Positions 14,027 to 21,057 of a DNA stretch of 21,057 nt are shown here, piece by piece. The notes beneath the pieces were generated by a model. That model did not search any database, was not told the origin of the DNA, and worked only from the letters and a program-made list of their open reading frames with translations. Source of the stretch: 43-108 sp001915545 (GTDB lineage Bacteria > Bacteroidota > Bacteroidia > Bacteroidales > Bacteroidaceae); assembly GCA_902491215.1 (NCBI GenBank), contig CABUGV010000046.1, forward strand, positions 1 through 21,057, written 5' to 3'. Numbering within the stretch: position 1 is the stretch's first letter; every line of letters starts with the position of its first letter. The position numbers and the translations under genes are program-made.

Positions 14027-14294
14027 CTCTGCGCTCTTCTTCAGTCCTCAGCGAATCAAAATGAAACAGTATGTCGCTGTAATCCTTTATCGTTTTGCGT
14101 CCTATCTGAACAATGCGTATATCTTCCATGACATTTTTGTCGTCAGGATGATTTTTATACGTAAGTTGATAGGTCACTTTATACTTTGCCGTGTCAATGG
14201 CAATACCCTTTTCCAAAGATTGTGAATATGGTACTTGAGCATTAGTGGAAACAGCTATATTAATAGCTGATAATAAAAGTATTGTCTTTTTCAT
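13980..14294 (-). pseudogene. GLPGLI family protein, 5' fragment (frameshifted)
   Basis: The frame starts with ATG at 14294 and encodes a signal peptide (MKKTILLLSAINIAVSTNAQ), then KYKVTYQLTYKNHPDDKN and RIVQIGRKTIKDYSDILFHF, which is the usual beginning of GLPGLI proteins. After DSLRTEEE the frame becomes unlike the family (RRGAETYSNASGKSMAY) and stops at 13980, while the +1 frame resumes with KKSAEVQRHILMLQANPWPI. The break therefore falls near the GAAGAAGAG repeat at about 14030-14042 on the plus coordinates. A sequencing or assembly error, or a programmed shift, are alternatives. It starts 13 bases after the barrel gene ends. Confidence 0.8.
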
Positions 14295-14307
14295 GTTAAA
14301 TTGTTTT

Positions 14308-16962
14308 TTAAAACACTCGATATCTTATTTTAAACAACACACTTCTATGGCGTATTTCGTAGGCTGAGCGCGACTCTGTGAGTGCAGCCTGACTTGAATA
14401 GAGATATGTTTTACTGTTCAGCAGATTGTTACATGCAAGAGAGAAACTTATACGTTTTATGGAGTAGCGGGCCTCTGCGTTGAGCAGTACAAACGATTTG
14501 TCTCCTTCGTTGAAGTTATTATAGTAATGATACACTGAGGTCTTTATGGTTATTCCGCCTGGTATTGTGAAGTCTAACGATGCCTTGTTGACGACTGTGC
14601 GTAGCCACTGCGTCGGGTCATAGCCTTTCTGACGGCTGGCCGTCTGGTAGTAGTTTCCTTCCCATGATGACTCGAGCCAGCTGAAAGGTGAAAAACTTAT
14701 GTTTGCATTTACTCCTATGGAATTGCATGTGTAGCGCACGGTCTGATTCTGCACGAGCAAGGGGCTGTCATAATATGAGTATGATATTGACGCACCAATT
14801 TTAAGACGCCTCCAGTCAAATCCCTGGCTTGCATGGATTTTTGCCGAAATAATATCTCCAGTTTCAGAAGTACGTTGACTGATAGTTCTCTGAACGATTC
14901 CATCGTAATATGAACCGAAAAGTATCTCTGGCGATTGTCTCTGCCAAGTCAAATCAAAGCCGGCAAAACTCATGGAGAGAATATTTTTGAAATTGTATGA
15001 CAAATTGTTGTAGAAGTTTGTTCCCTCATACAGTCCGGCAACATCAAATACTGACAAGCAACGGTAAGAAGTCAGTATATAGTTTGAGTAGAGGTTTTCT
15101 ACCGATGGTATCATATAATTCAATGCTGATTTCACCGAAAGGTGATGGCTTGAATTGATGTTGTAGGATATATTGAGATTAGGCTCCAACCTGAAACGGT
15201 TTTTATTTGTCACGCCGGCGTCACTGCGTCTGTCAAGATTAAACAGCTTATATTTCATAGGTATTAACAGTGAAAGATGCAACTTTCGGATGTCGTAAAC
15301 AAATTCTGCGCCAATTCCAGCATCTAAATAGTTAAGGGCAAGGTTGTTGTTAAAATGCTCAAGCCTGCTTTCAAGCGAATTGTGGCTAAAGTTGATAATC
15401 GCCGTAGGATGCAATGAAAAGTTGCAGTATTTGAAAGCCGAAAGAAAGGCAAATCTGTTTTCAGTAGAGATATTGCGGTAATCCACGTTCTGACTGAGCA
15501 AATCGCCTTCAAATAAATCCGGAAACAGGTTGGGCGACACTGACAGGCTGTGCGGACGCTTTTCCACATTCAACAATGAAGACACTTCGAAGCCTCGGCT
15601 ATCTGAATTGCGATGTATCATGTGAAACTTGTTCAGCAGACGGAAGATGTCTGTATTGCCCTGTTGGCTTATATCCTCATCATCGGCAAGTATGATGCTG
15701 TTTGCTTTGGTCTTGCTCCAGTCAAACTTCAACTGCTCTTTCAGATAATTCTGTTCTGAATTGTTCATGTAAGTTAGGTCGCCGTATGCTTTCTGCGTAT
15801 GGGCGACGCCGTTCATCTGTTCATCTACTATGTTCTGTGAACCGTCTGGCAAAGTATTGGCTGTAGTAGAACTGCTTTTGCGGTTGTCACGGTCATTGAG
15901 ATAGGCTACATTTATGCCGAAATCCCCAGATTTGCCTACACGATAAACACTGTTGTATGTGGCACTATGCGAACGGTTGAAATAGTAAAACCTGTGGTCA
16001 ATGCCAGGTGCAGATGGCATTGTAATTGAAGATATATTATTGGTGCGCGAGTAGTCATCGTCGTCGAAAGAGTACAGTTCTTGCGACAGGTCTTCGCCGG
16101 TATTGTTGCCTTTATAAGTTGCAAGGTATTGGCTGTTACGACGGAAATATGTAACGATTTCCGAATTGTTCCAGAGAGCGGCATCATTATATCCACCGCC
16201 AATGGTGGCTATGACGTTGAACACACCTTTAACACCTTCTTTCAGTCGAAGATTTATCGAAGCGCGTTCTTCTGGGCGAAGTCCTTTAAGGGCTTTGATG
16301 TCTTGATGGTGTTCCAGAACCTGCACTGTCGCAATATCGTTGGGATCAATATTGTTTGTGGCAATTCCGTAATGGTCTTTCATAAGATCGAGTCCTTCAA
16401 TATAGAAGTTCTTTATAGGTTTACCTTGATAGAACACCTGTCCAGCTTCTGATACCGTTATTCCTGGCATCTTGCGCAGTACGTCTGCCACGGACTGGTC
16501 GGAGCGTGAGAGATAAGAGTTTACACTATAGTTTATGGTGTCACCTTGCGAATATATCTTTTTTGCCTTGACAACTATCTCTTTAAGTTTCATGGTTCTG
16601 TTTTCCACGATTATATTATAACTACCAGAACGGTTTGGTATCGTTATCTGTTTTGAAGCTATTTCTATGCCTGAAACTTCAAGAATAAGACTGTCGCTAT
16701 TATTGTCTGTGTTCAAATTCAAGTTAAAACTGCCGTCTTCTGCTGTAAATGCTGAGCCTATTATCGCTTTAGGGGAACTTTTATGTGCCACAAAGACATT
16801 GGCTCCCCATATACCTGCTCCATCAGATAGATTAACAATACCAGATATATTACATTGTGCGATACTATGTAATGAAACTAACATGAAAACAATGAATGCT
16901 ATTGTTTTACATTGATATTTGTTGCATAAGCTCCGTCGTCCTGAATCTTTTTTGTTAATCAT
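14308..16962 (-). CDS. TonB-dependent-receptor-like outer-membrane protein
   Basis: An 884-residue outer-membrane protein. An N-terminal basic stretch and hydrophobic segment (TIAFIVFMLVSLHSIAQ) form a signal peptide. A carboxypeptidase-regulatory-like domain follows (about 38-120: ISGIVNLSDGAGIWGANVFV, GSAFTAEDGSFNLNL). Then comes a plug-like domain (about 150-245: VADVLRKMPGITVSEAGQVF, GKPIKNFYIEGLDLM, ATVQVLEHHQDIKALKG). From about 250 to the end it is aromatic beta strands of a large barrel, ending IRYRVF with terminal phenylalanine. It belongs with the outer-membrane beta-barrel family often paired with GLPGLI genes. No SusD partner is present, so a SusC role in glycan uptake is not supported; the substrate is unknown. 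It is the first gene of the minus-strand cassette that continues with GLPGLI and the propeller lipoprotein. Confidence 0.88.
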   Translation of the reverse strand: MINKKDSGRRSLCNKYQCKTIAFIVFMLVSLHSIAQCNISGIVNLSDGAGIWGANVFVAHKSSPKAIIGSAFTAEDGSFNLNLNTDNNSDSLILEVSGIEIASKQITIPNRSGSYNIIVENRTMKLKEIVVKAKKIYSQGDTINYSVNSYLSRSDQSVADVLRKMPGITVSEAGQVFYQGKPIKNFYIEGLDLMKDHYGIATNNIDPNDIATVQVLEHHQDIKALKGLRPEERASINLRLKEGVKGVFNVIATIGGGYNDAALWNNSEIVTYFRRNSQYLATYKGNNTGEDLSQELYSFDDDDYSRTNNISSITMPSAPGIDHRFYYFNRSHSATYNSVYRVGKSGDFGINVAYLNDRDNRKSSSTTANTLPDGSQNIVDEQMNGVAHTQKAYGDLTYMNNSEQNYLKEQLKFDWSKTKANSIILADDEDISQQGNTDIFRLLNKFHMIHRNSDSRGFEVSSLLNVEKRPHSLSVSPNLFPDLFEGDLLSQNVDYRNISTENRFAFLSAFKYCNFSLHPTAIINFSHNSLESRLEHFNNNLALNYLDAGIGAEFVYDIRKLHLSLLIPMKYKLFNLDRRSDAGVTNKNRFRLEPNLNISYNINSSHHLSVKSALNYMIPSVENLYSNYILTSYRCLSVFDVAGLYEGTNFYNNLSYNFKNILSMSFAGFDLTWQRQSPEILFGSYYDGIVQRTISQRTSETGDIISAKIHASQGFDWRRLKIGASISYSYYDSPLLVQNQTVRYTCNSIGVNANISFSPFSWLESSWEGNYYQTASRQKGYDPTQWLRTVVNKASLDFTIPGGITIKTSVYHYYNNFNEGDKSFVLLNAEARYSIKRISFSLACNNLLNSKTYLYSSQAALTESRSAYEIRHRSVLFKIRYRVF

Positions 16963-17249
16963 AGCGATACGTTTTTTAGTGAATTATAGTTATAGCAGTT
17001 GGTCGCATTGTAGAGCCTCGGCCATTCTGTTTTTTATCTTTTGTGTCTGTATATATGGTGCTGACGTGCTGTTGTGGCCGGATTTACCAATTTGTGGTTT
17101 ATACCATTTCCCACATATTCGCATACCTGTATTCTTTCTGCATCTGCAAATAACTATAATATACAGTTTGAAAACTAATATATGTAGTTAAATAATGCTG
17201 CATACATGGTTTTTTCTTGTTTTTTGTCTGTTGCGGTTATTTTCGGATA
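16963..17249. other. Non-coding upstream region of the barrel cassette
   Basis: Between the barrel gene start and the protease terminator no convincing coding frame is seen on either strand. It is AT-rich with several T runs on the plus strand (16972-16977, 17031-17036, 17207-17212). It must carry the promoter of the minus-strand cassette, but no exact TAnnTTTG box on the minus strand was found. No tRNA or recognised riboswitch was seen. Confidence 0.5.
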
Positions 17250-17294
17250 TAAAAATGCGGACATACTTGCTATTCTGAGTGCAAGTATGTCCGC
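17250..17294 (-). terminator. Rho-independent terminator of the S8 protease gene
   Basis: TGCGGACATACTTGC (17255-17269) pairs perfectly with GCAAGTATGTCCGCA (17280-17294), a 15-bp stem with a 10-nt loop. On the minus strand the stem is directly followed by TTTTTAT. It lies about 100 bases past the protease stop and separates it from the barrel cassette. Confidence 0.88.
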
Positions 17295-17394
17295 AAAGCG
17301 TAGGTTTGTAGTATTAATTTTTATTTCGCAGATGTATGCGCGTATGCAATTATTCGAGACCGAGTTTTTTCGGAATTTATTGCATCATGTTCCA

Positions 17395-19518
17395 TCATCC
17401 AACAAGTTTGAATGTCTCCGATGTCGAGTCGCTTGTTATTTTTATGATATATACATTTCCTTGCTTTAGGTTCATGTATATATCTTTTGACGGATTTTTT
17501 ACCTTCATCACTTGTATGCCTGAAACATCATAAACAGAAGCCTCACATATGTTGTCTGTTGTATACAGTGACAAACGTCCTGCCTGTCTGTCGTAGTCGA
17601 ACCTTATTCCGCTGTTATCAGCGGTACTGCCGATTCCAACATTTTCAAGCAGATATTTCAATCCGGCTTCAGCATTGAGCTTGCCCATTCCGTAGTAACC
17701 GTTGGCAGACTCTCCGGTAATTTCATCATGCGTAGATGAATTTTTCAAAACTTCTCTAATGTCTTCAACATCAAGGTCTGGCACAGCTTCGAGCCACAGT
17801 GCCAATGTACCTGTGACAACAGGTGTGGCCATTGAAGTCCCGCTCTCGACTCCCCAGCTGTATTTCCTGCCAGAGTCCTCATCTGTAATCTGAAAGACTT
17901 TCATCTCAGGTTTAACAAATGTGGCACCTGCATACGAATTGAAAGATGATACGACTGCAGCACCAGGGGCGGTGACTTCAGGCTTTATACGACCGTCGTA
18001 TGTCGGACCCTTTCCTGACAGTGGATACAACTCTCCTTTTTGCCAGTTCTGCTGATGCATGTTCCCGTCAAGGTCAGTGTATGAAGTCTTGCTTACGTAA
18101 GCACCGACTGAAATTGTGTTGAATCCTGTTGCAGTTGCGGCAATGGTATAGTCTTTTACTCCGTCAGCATATTCAGCATGACCGTTATTGGTGAATTCAC
18201 CGTAGTCACTGTTAATCATATATTTCCCGTCTTGTCCTGAGAGCTTGATTATCCATGCCTCGTTTTCTGGCTTTTCGTATGTCATTGATACTCTGAATCC
18301 GGGATTTCCGTTTTCTGGATTCAAGAACGAGGAAACGACCAATTTCCCATTGTCGCCTTCCTGTGAACCGAAATTCTCGAAGCTTTGAGTTGTCTGCTCT
18401 TTTGTCGAGAAGTCTTCGGTGAAGACAATCTTGTCGGCCAGTGTGTCGGCCAGCGTGATGCTCAGTGTGTATTCTTTTCCGTTGACACCCTGTACGAACA
18501 GATTGTCGCGGTTGTAGTTCGGTGGAACAAGTATTGATGCTACCTCATTTTTTCCCTCTCCGAAATTCCCGAATAGGGTAGACCGTCTGTCGCCTTCGTT
18601 TCCTGCAGCTATTGCAAGTATCTGACCCTTTTTGTCCTTCATAAGTCCGTCAACAAGTTCTGTGAAGTTGTCCGTTCCGTCCTTATATCCGAGCACAGTG
18701 CCGATACTTAGGTTAATGGCTATCGGCTGACCAGCTTCTTCAGCATATTTCAGCAAAAAATCTATTCCGTCAACAATGCCCTGTTCTGTTTTGTTTGTAG
18801 ACACAATGGCAAGGTCTGCCTCTGGAGCTACGCCACGATAAGGTCCGTCATAACTTCCCGCAGCTATTCCAGCCACATGCGTACCGTGAGTATCTCCAGC
18901 CATCTCATAATCTCTTTTTGCATTTACGACCTCTTCTGTTGAATTGTATACCATGCCGTAGCCGTATGCTGAGTTGCTGCCAAAGAAATTGTTCTGATCC
19001 CAAACCGTCTTAATCCTGCACTTACCGTCGGCATCTCTGAAGTTCGGGTGCAGAAAGTCAAGTCCGGCATCTATTATTCCCACAATGACACCTTTCCCTC
19101 TATAAGCCTGTCCCAGGTTCTTGCCAGAATATACATCGTCAATCCCAGTGAAATATCTTACTGAGTCCATCATTGTTCTAACGTCTTGTCCGGCATCTAT
19201 CTGCGTGATGCCTGCCTCCTTAGTCATTTCTGCTATGTTTGCTATCGGTACCAAGGCTGTGAACAGTCTTCCGTCACCAGTATTGAGTTTTATGTCATAT
19301 TTCTTGCTCAGTTCGTTGATGTCGGCCTGGTCGTCAAATCTAAGGTATACATTGGCGTACTTTGGTTGTGTATCACTGCGTGTGCTTCTGTTTCCGTTCA
19401 GCAGCTCCACGGTCGATACAGACAGTTTTCCGTTGTATACCTTGTGAATGATTTGTGCATCTATGCCTTGGCATATCGACGCATACACCATCATTGTAAA
19501 AATCGCTTTTATGTTCAT
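17395..19518 (-). CDS. Subtilisin-like S8 family serine protease, secreted
   Basis: A 707-residue exported protease. The signal peptide begins MNIKAIFTMMVYASICQGIDAQ; a propeptide-like region follows to about residue 110. The S8 triad is D150 (VGIIDAGLDFLHP), H211 (GDTHGTHVAGIAAGS) and S562 (SGTSMATPVVTG), with the oxyanion asparagine N307 in IAAGNEGD. A domain of about 150 residues is inserted between N307 and S562, as in larger cell-envelope subtilases. The last 70 residues (ASVYDVSGIQVMKVKN ... QGNVYIIKITSDSTSETFKLVG) look like a type A sorting domain, implying export by the type IX system and surface attachment. A GTG at 19542 extends the frame by 8 residues but lies inside a hairpin and spoils the signal peptide, so the ATG at 19518 is preferred. 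It lies 77 bases downstream of the GLUG gene on the same strand. Confidence 0.93.
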   Translation of the reverse strand: MNIKAIFTMMVYASICQGIDAQIIHKVYNGKLSVSTVELLNGNRSTRSDTQPKYANVYLRFDDQADINELSKKYDIKLNTGDGRLFTALVPIANIAEMTKEAGITQIDAGQDVRTMMDSVRYFTGIDDVYSGKNLGQAYRGKGVIVGIIDAGLDFLHPNFRDADGKCRIKTVWDQNNFFGSNSAYGYGMVYNSTEEVVNAKRDYEMAGDTHGTHVAGIAAGSYDGPYRGVAPEADLAIVSTNKTEQGIVDGIDFLLKYAEEAGQPIAINLSIGTVLGYKDGTDNFTELVDGLMKDKKGQILAIAAGNEGDRRSTLFGNFGEGKNEVASILVPPNYNRDNLFVQGVNGKEYTLSITLADTLADKIVFTEDFSTKEQTTQSFENFGSQEGDNGKLVVSSFLNPENGNPGFRVSMTYEKPENEAWIIKLSGQDGKYMINSDYGEFTNNGHAEYADGVKDYTIAATATGFNTISVGAYVSKTSYTDLDGNMHQQNWQKGELYPLSGKGPTYDGRIKPEVTAPGAAVVSSFNSYAGATFVKPEMKVFQITDEDSGRKYSWGVESGTSMATPVVTGTLALWLEAVPDLDVEDIREVLKNSSTHDEITGESANGYYGMGKLNAEAGLKYLLENVGIGSTADNSGIRFDYDRQAGRLSLYTTDNICEASVYDVSGIQVMKVKNPSKDIYMNLKQGNVYIIKITSDSTSETFKLVG

Positions 19519-19535
19519 TTGTTCAGATAAATAGA

Positions 19536-19570
19536 AGGCCACAGAACTGTTGCGTCCGGTTCTGTGGCCT
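19536..19570 (-). terminator. Hairpin between GLUG and protease genes (terminator or attenuator)
   Basis: AGGCCACAGAAC (19536-19547) pairs perfectly with GTTCTGTGGCCT (19559-19570), a 12-bp stem with an 11-nt loop. On the minus strand it follows the GLUG gene stop by 25 bases and precedes the protease ATG by 17. The following tract TCTATTTAT is an imperfect U-run. It may end most GLUG transcripts while letting some read into the protease. Confidence 0.65.
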
Positions 19571-19595
19571 GCATTATTTAAAATTGATGATTTAC

Positions 19596-20888
19596 TTACT
19601 TAACAGCAACTTTAAAGCTTTTGCTGCTTGTGCCGTTGCTTACAGCAACAATGTAAACACCCTTACCTGCAAGGTTGATAGCCTGTCCGTTTGCAGTTGT
19701 CTTTGCAACAACGTGGCCGGCCATATCTACTACAGTAACTTCGCTTCCGTCTTCAGCCTGTACATAGAGGCTGTTGCCGTCCACGTAAGCCTCAACATCT
19801 TTGAGCTCAGTCTTGTTTACAGATGATGTAACGTCTGCCTGCCAGCTCAGGATTGGGAAACCGTTGTTTATGTTCTGAGCATCAGCAACCCATACACTTT
19901 TGTCTCCATTGAGGGCTGTGAGGAACGCATCCTCTTTCATTTCGCTTTCTGTCTTTGCTGCAGTGCCGTTGTTTTCGTCTGTAGCACCGTCAGGCAATGT
20001 CAGGTAGTAGCAGTTTTCAATGACTGCTGTGTTATCTGTTGTTCCTACAACCGCACTTCCTGAGAAATCATTCAGGATACTTCCGATATTGTATGAACTT
20101 GTACATGTACCAACGCTGAGGTAGCCGACAATACCGCCTGCGTAGAATCCAGAGAAACTTATGTCACCGGTGTTGTAGCAGTTCTCAACCACACCGTTTC
20201 TGTCAACAAAGCCGACAATACCGCCAACATTGTTTGCACCTTTGTAGTCAGCTGTATTTACACATCCTGAGATAGTGCCTCCGTAGAGGGCGCCAACTAT
20301 TCCACCAGTACCCATGGCGCCGTCCGGAATAGATAATGAAGCCGAGTTCATGCAGTTCTCAATGCGTCCGCCGGTAGTTGCACCAACGATAGCACCTGTA
20401 GCAAAGGACCCTTCAACCTTAGAGTTGGCTCCAATTGTCAGATTCTTCACAACGGCACCGTCTGTGATGCAGGCAAATAGTCCTGTACCGCCAACTTCGT
20501 TCTGCGTGTCTACAAAATATATATCGACATTGTCAATTGTCTTGTAGTTGCCGTCGAAATTTCCTTTAAAATACTTAGACTCATCAACGAGCACATTGCC
20601 GTTCTCAGTGTCAACATATTCGTCGAAGAAACCAATTGGTGTGAACTTGTGATTATCAGAAGCTCCCATGTCGATGTCTGACGTCAGAATGAAGTATTTA
20701 CCTTCATATGTCTCTCCGGCTCTGACCTGTTCAGCTAGATAAGCAAGGTTCTGTCCATTTTCAATCTGATAAGGTGAACTAGCAGTACCGTCTCCTTTTG
20801 TCCATGCGGCGGAAGTACCGTCCCAAACTTGAGCATTTGCACACATTGTCGCTAATAATCCACACATCAAAAGGTAGTTTTTCTTCAT
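19596..20888 (-). CDS. Secreted GLUG-repeat protein with type A sorting-like domain
   Basis: A 430-residue exported protein with a signal peptide ending CANAQ/VWDG. The first 120 residues contain a segment common in GLUG proteins (GTASSPYQIENGQNLAYLAE, YFILTSDIDM, PIGFF, FKGNFDGNYKTIDNV). Then come about six tandem repeats at about 134-290 with the core G-x-G-G-I-V-G followed by G-x-I-x-x-C-x-N (GTGGIVGALYGGTISGCVNT, NVGGIVGFVDRNGVVENCYN, AGGIVGYLSVGTCTSSYNIG), predicted to stack as a beta-helix. Residues about 360-430 (VTVVDMAGHVVAKTT ... GKGVYIVAVSNGTSSKSFKV) form a type A sorting-like domain. GLUG proteins are surface proteins or adhesins in many Bacteroidetes; the ligand is unknown. It shares its strand, and possibly its transcript, with the protease downstream. 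Confidence 0.88.
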   Translation of the reverse strand: MKKNYLLMCGLLATMCANAQVWDGTSAAWTKGDGTASSPYQIENGQNLAYLAEQVRAGETYEGKYFILTSDIDMGASDNHKFTPIGFFDEYVDTENGNVLVDESKYFKGNFDGNYKTIDNVDIYFVDTQNEVGGTGLFACITDGAVVKNLTIGANSKVEGSFATGAIVGATTGGRIENCMNSASLSIPDGAMGTGGIVGALYGGTISGCVNTADYKGANNVGGIVGFVDRNGVVENCYNTGDISFSGFYAGGIVGYLSVGTCTSSYNIGSILNDFSGSAVVGTTDNTAVIENCYYLTLPDGATDENNGTAAKTESEMKEDAFLTALNGDKSVWVADAQNINNGFPILSWQADVTSSVNKTELKDVEAYVDGNSLYVQAEDGSEVTVVDMAGHVVAKTTANGQAINLAGKGVYIVAVSNGTSSKSFKVAVK

Positions 20889-20969
20889 TTGCAGTTAAAT
20901 TTTATAGTTAAACAAATAGTTGTATAATCGTCTGCAAATGCTACAGTCAAGTTAGAAGTGCAACTTCTC

Positions 20970-21022
20970 CACCTCCCTCCTCCGCCCTTGGAGCGTAGCG
21001 GAAAGGGCGGAGGAGGGAGGTG
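20970..21022. repeat. Perfect 20-bp GC-rich inverted repeat
   Basis: A 20-base pyrimidine-rich arm (20970-20989, CACCTCCCTCC and on to CTT) is repeated inverted without mismatch at 21003-21022, with a 13-nt loop GGAGCGTAGCGGA. It is much more GC-rich than the surroundings and one arm contains GGAGG and GGGAGG runs. There is no T-tract, so it does not look like a standard terminator. It lies about 80 bases upstream of the GLUG gene start. An intergenic REP-like repeat is the leading guess. Confidence 0.8.
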
Positions 21023-21057
21023 CAAGCTCGGCTTCGGGTCATCCGGCAATACAAAAT

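Noticed and set aside
14308..16962. Polysaccharide-utilisation (SusC/SusD) assignment for the barrel gene
   Set aside because: No SusD-like lipoprotein is adjacent and the nearest glycosidase is far away on the other strand, so only a generic TonB-receptor-like call is supported.
19519..19542. GTG start adding eight residues to the S8 protease
   Set aside because: The codon is in a perfect hairpin and the added residues precede an already complete signal peptide starting at the ATG of 19518.

Overview
The window looks like a low-GC Bacteroidales chromosome, most probably Prevotella or a close relative. The evidence is the gene content: DUF4956/DUF2490 envelope genes, a GH2 enzyme with a Bacteroidetes-type C-terminus, GLPGLI and BF3164-like proteins, GLUG repeats and C-termini resembling type A (type IX secretion) sorting domains. 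Promoter-like TAnnTTTG boxes, the Bacteroidetes -7 element, also lie upstream of several genes. No tRNA, rRNA or CRISPR array was seen.

Positions 1-300 hold the 5' end of a minus-strand transposase running off the window, preceded by two inverted repeats. Next to it, a tight plus-strand operon (445-3756) encodes an inner-membrane DUF4956 protein, a DUF2490 outer-membrane barrel, a small secreted protein with a sorting-type tail, and a secreted beta-helix carbohydrate-binding-type protein. Together they could form an envelope-spanning assembly of unknown job. The polyphosphate-polymerase (VTC) gene that often accompanies DUF4956 is not in view, and the insertion sequence sits where it might be expected.

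Positions 3757-12365 carry metabolic and stress genes on the plus strand: glyA (serine hydroxymethyltransferase), a secreted GH2 glycosidase, a Crp/Fnr-type regulator followed by hcp (hybrid-cluster protein, nitrosative stress), an M18 aminopeptidase, and a small four-helix membrane protein. A near-perfect 20-bp palindrome centred about 40 bp upstream of the inferred hcp start site makes the regulator-hcp pair a convincing local regulon.

Positions 12441-20888 are on the minus strand. A three-gene cassette (outer-membrane barrel with carboxypeptidase-like plug, GLPGLI protein, BF3164-like propeller lipoprotein) has its GLPGLI gene broken by a frameshift. Upstream of it are a subtilisin-like S8 protease and a GLUG-repeat protein, both apparently cell-surface cargo. 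The right end (20970-21022) carries a perfect 20-bp GC-rich hairpin unlike its AT-rich surroundings.
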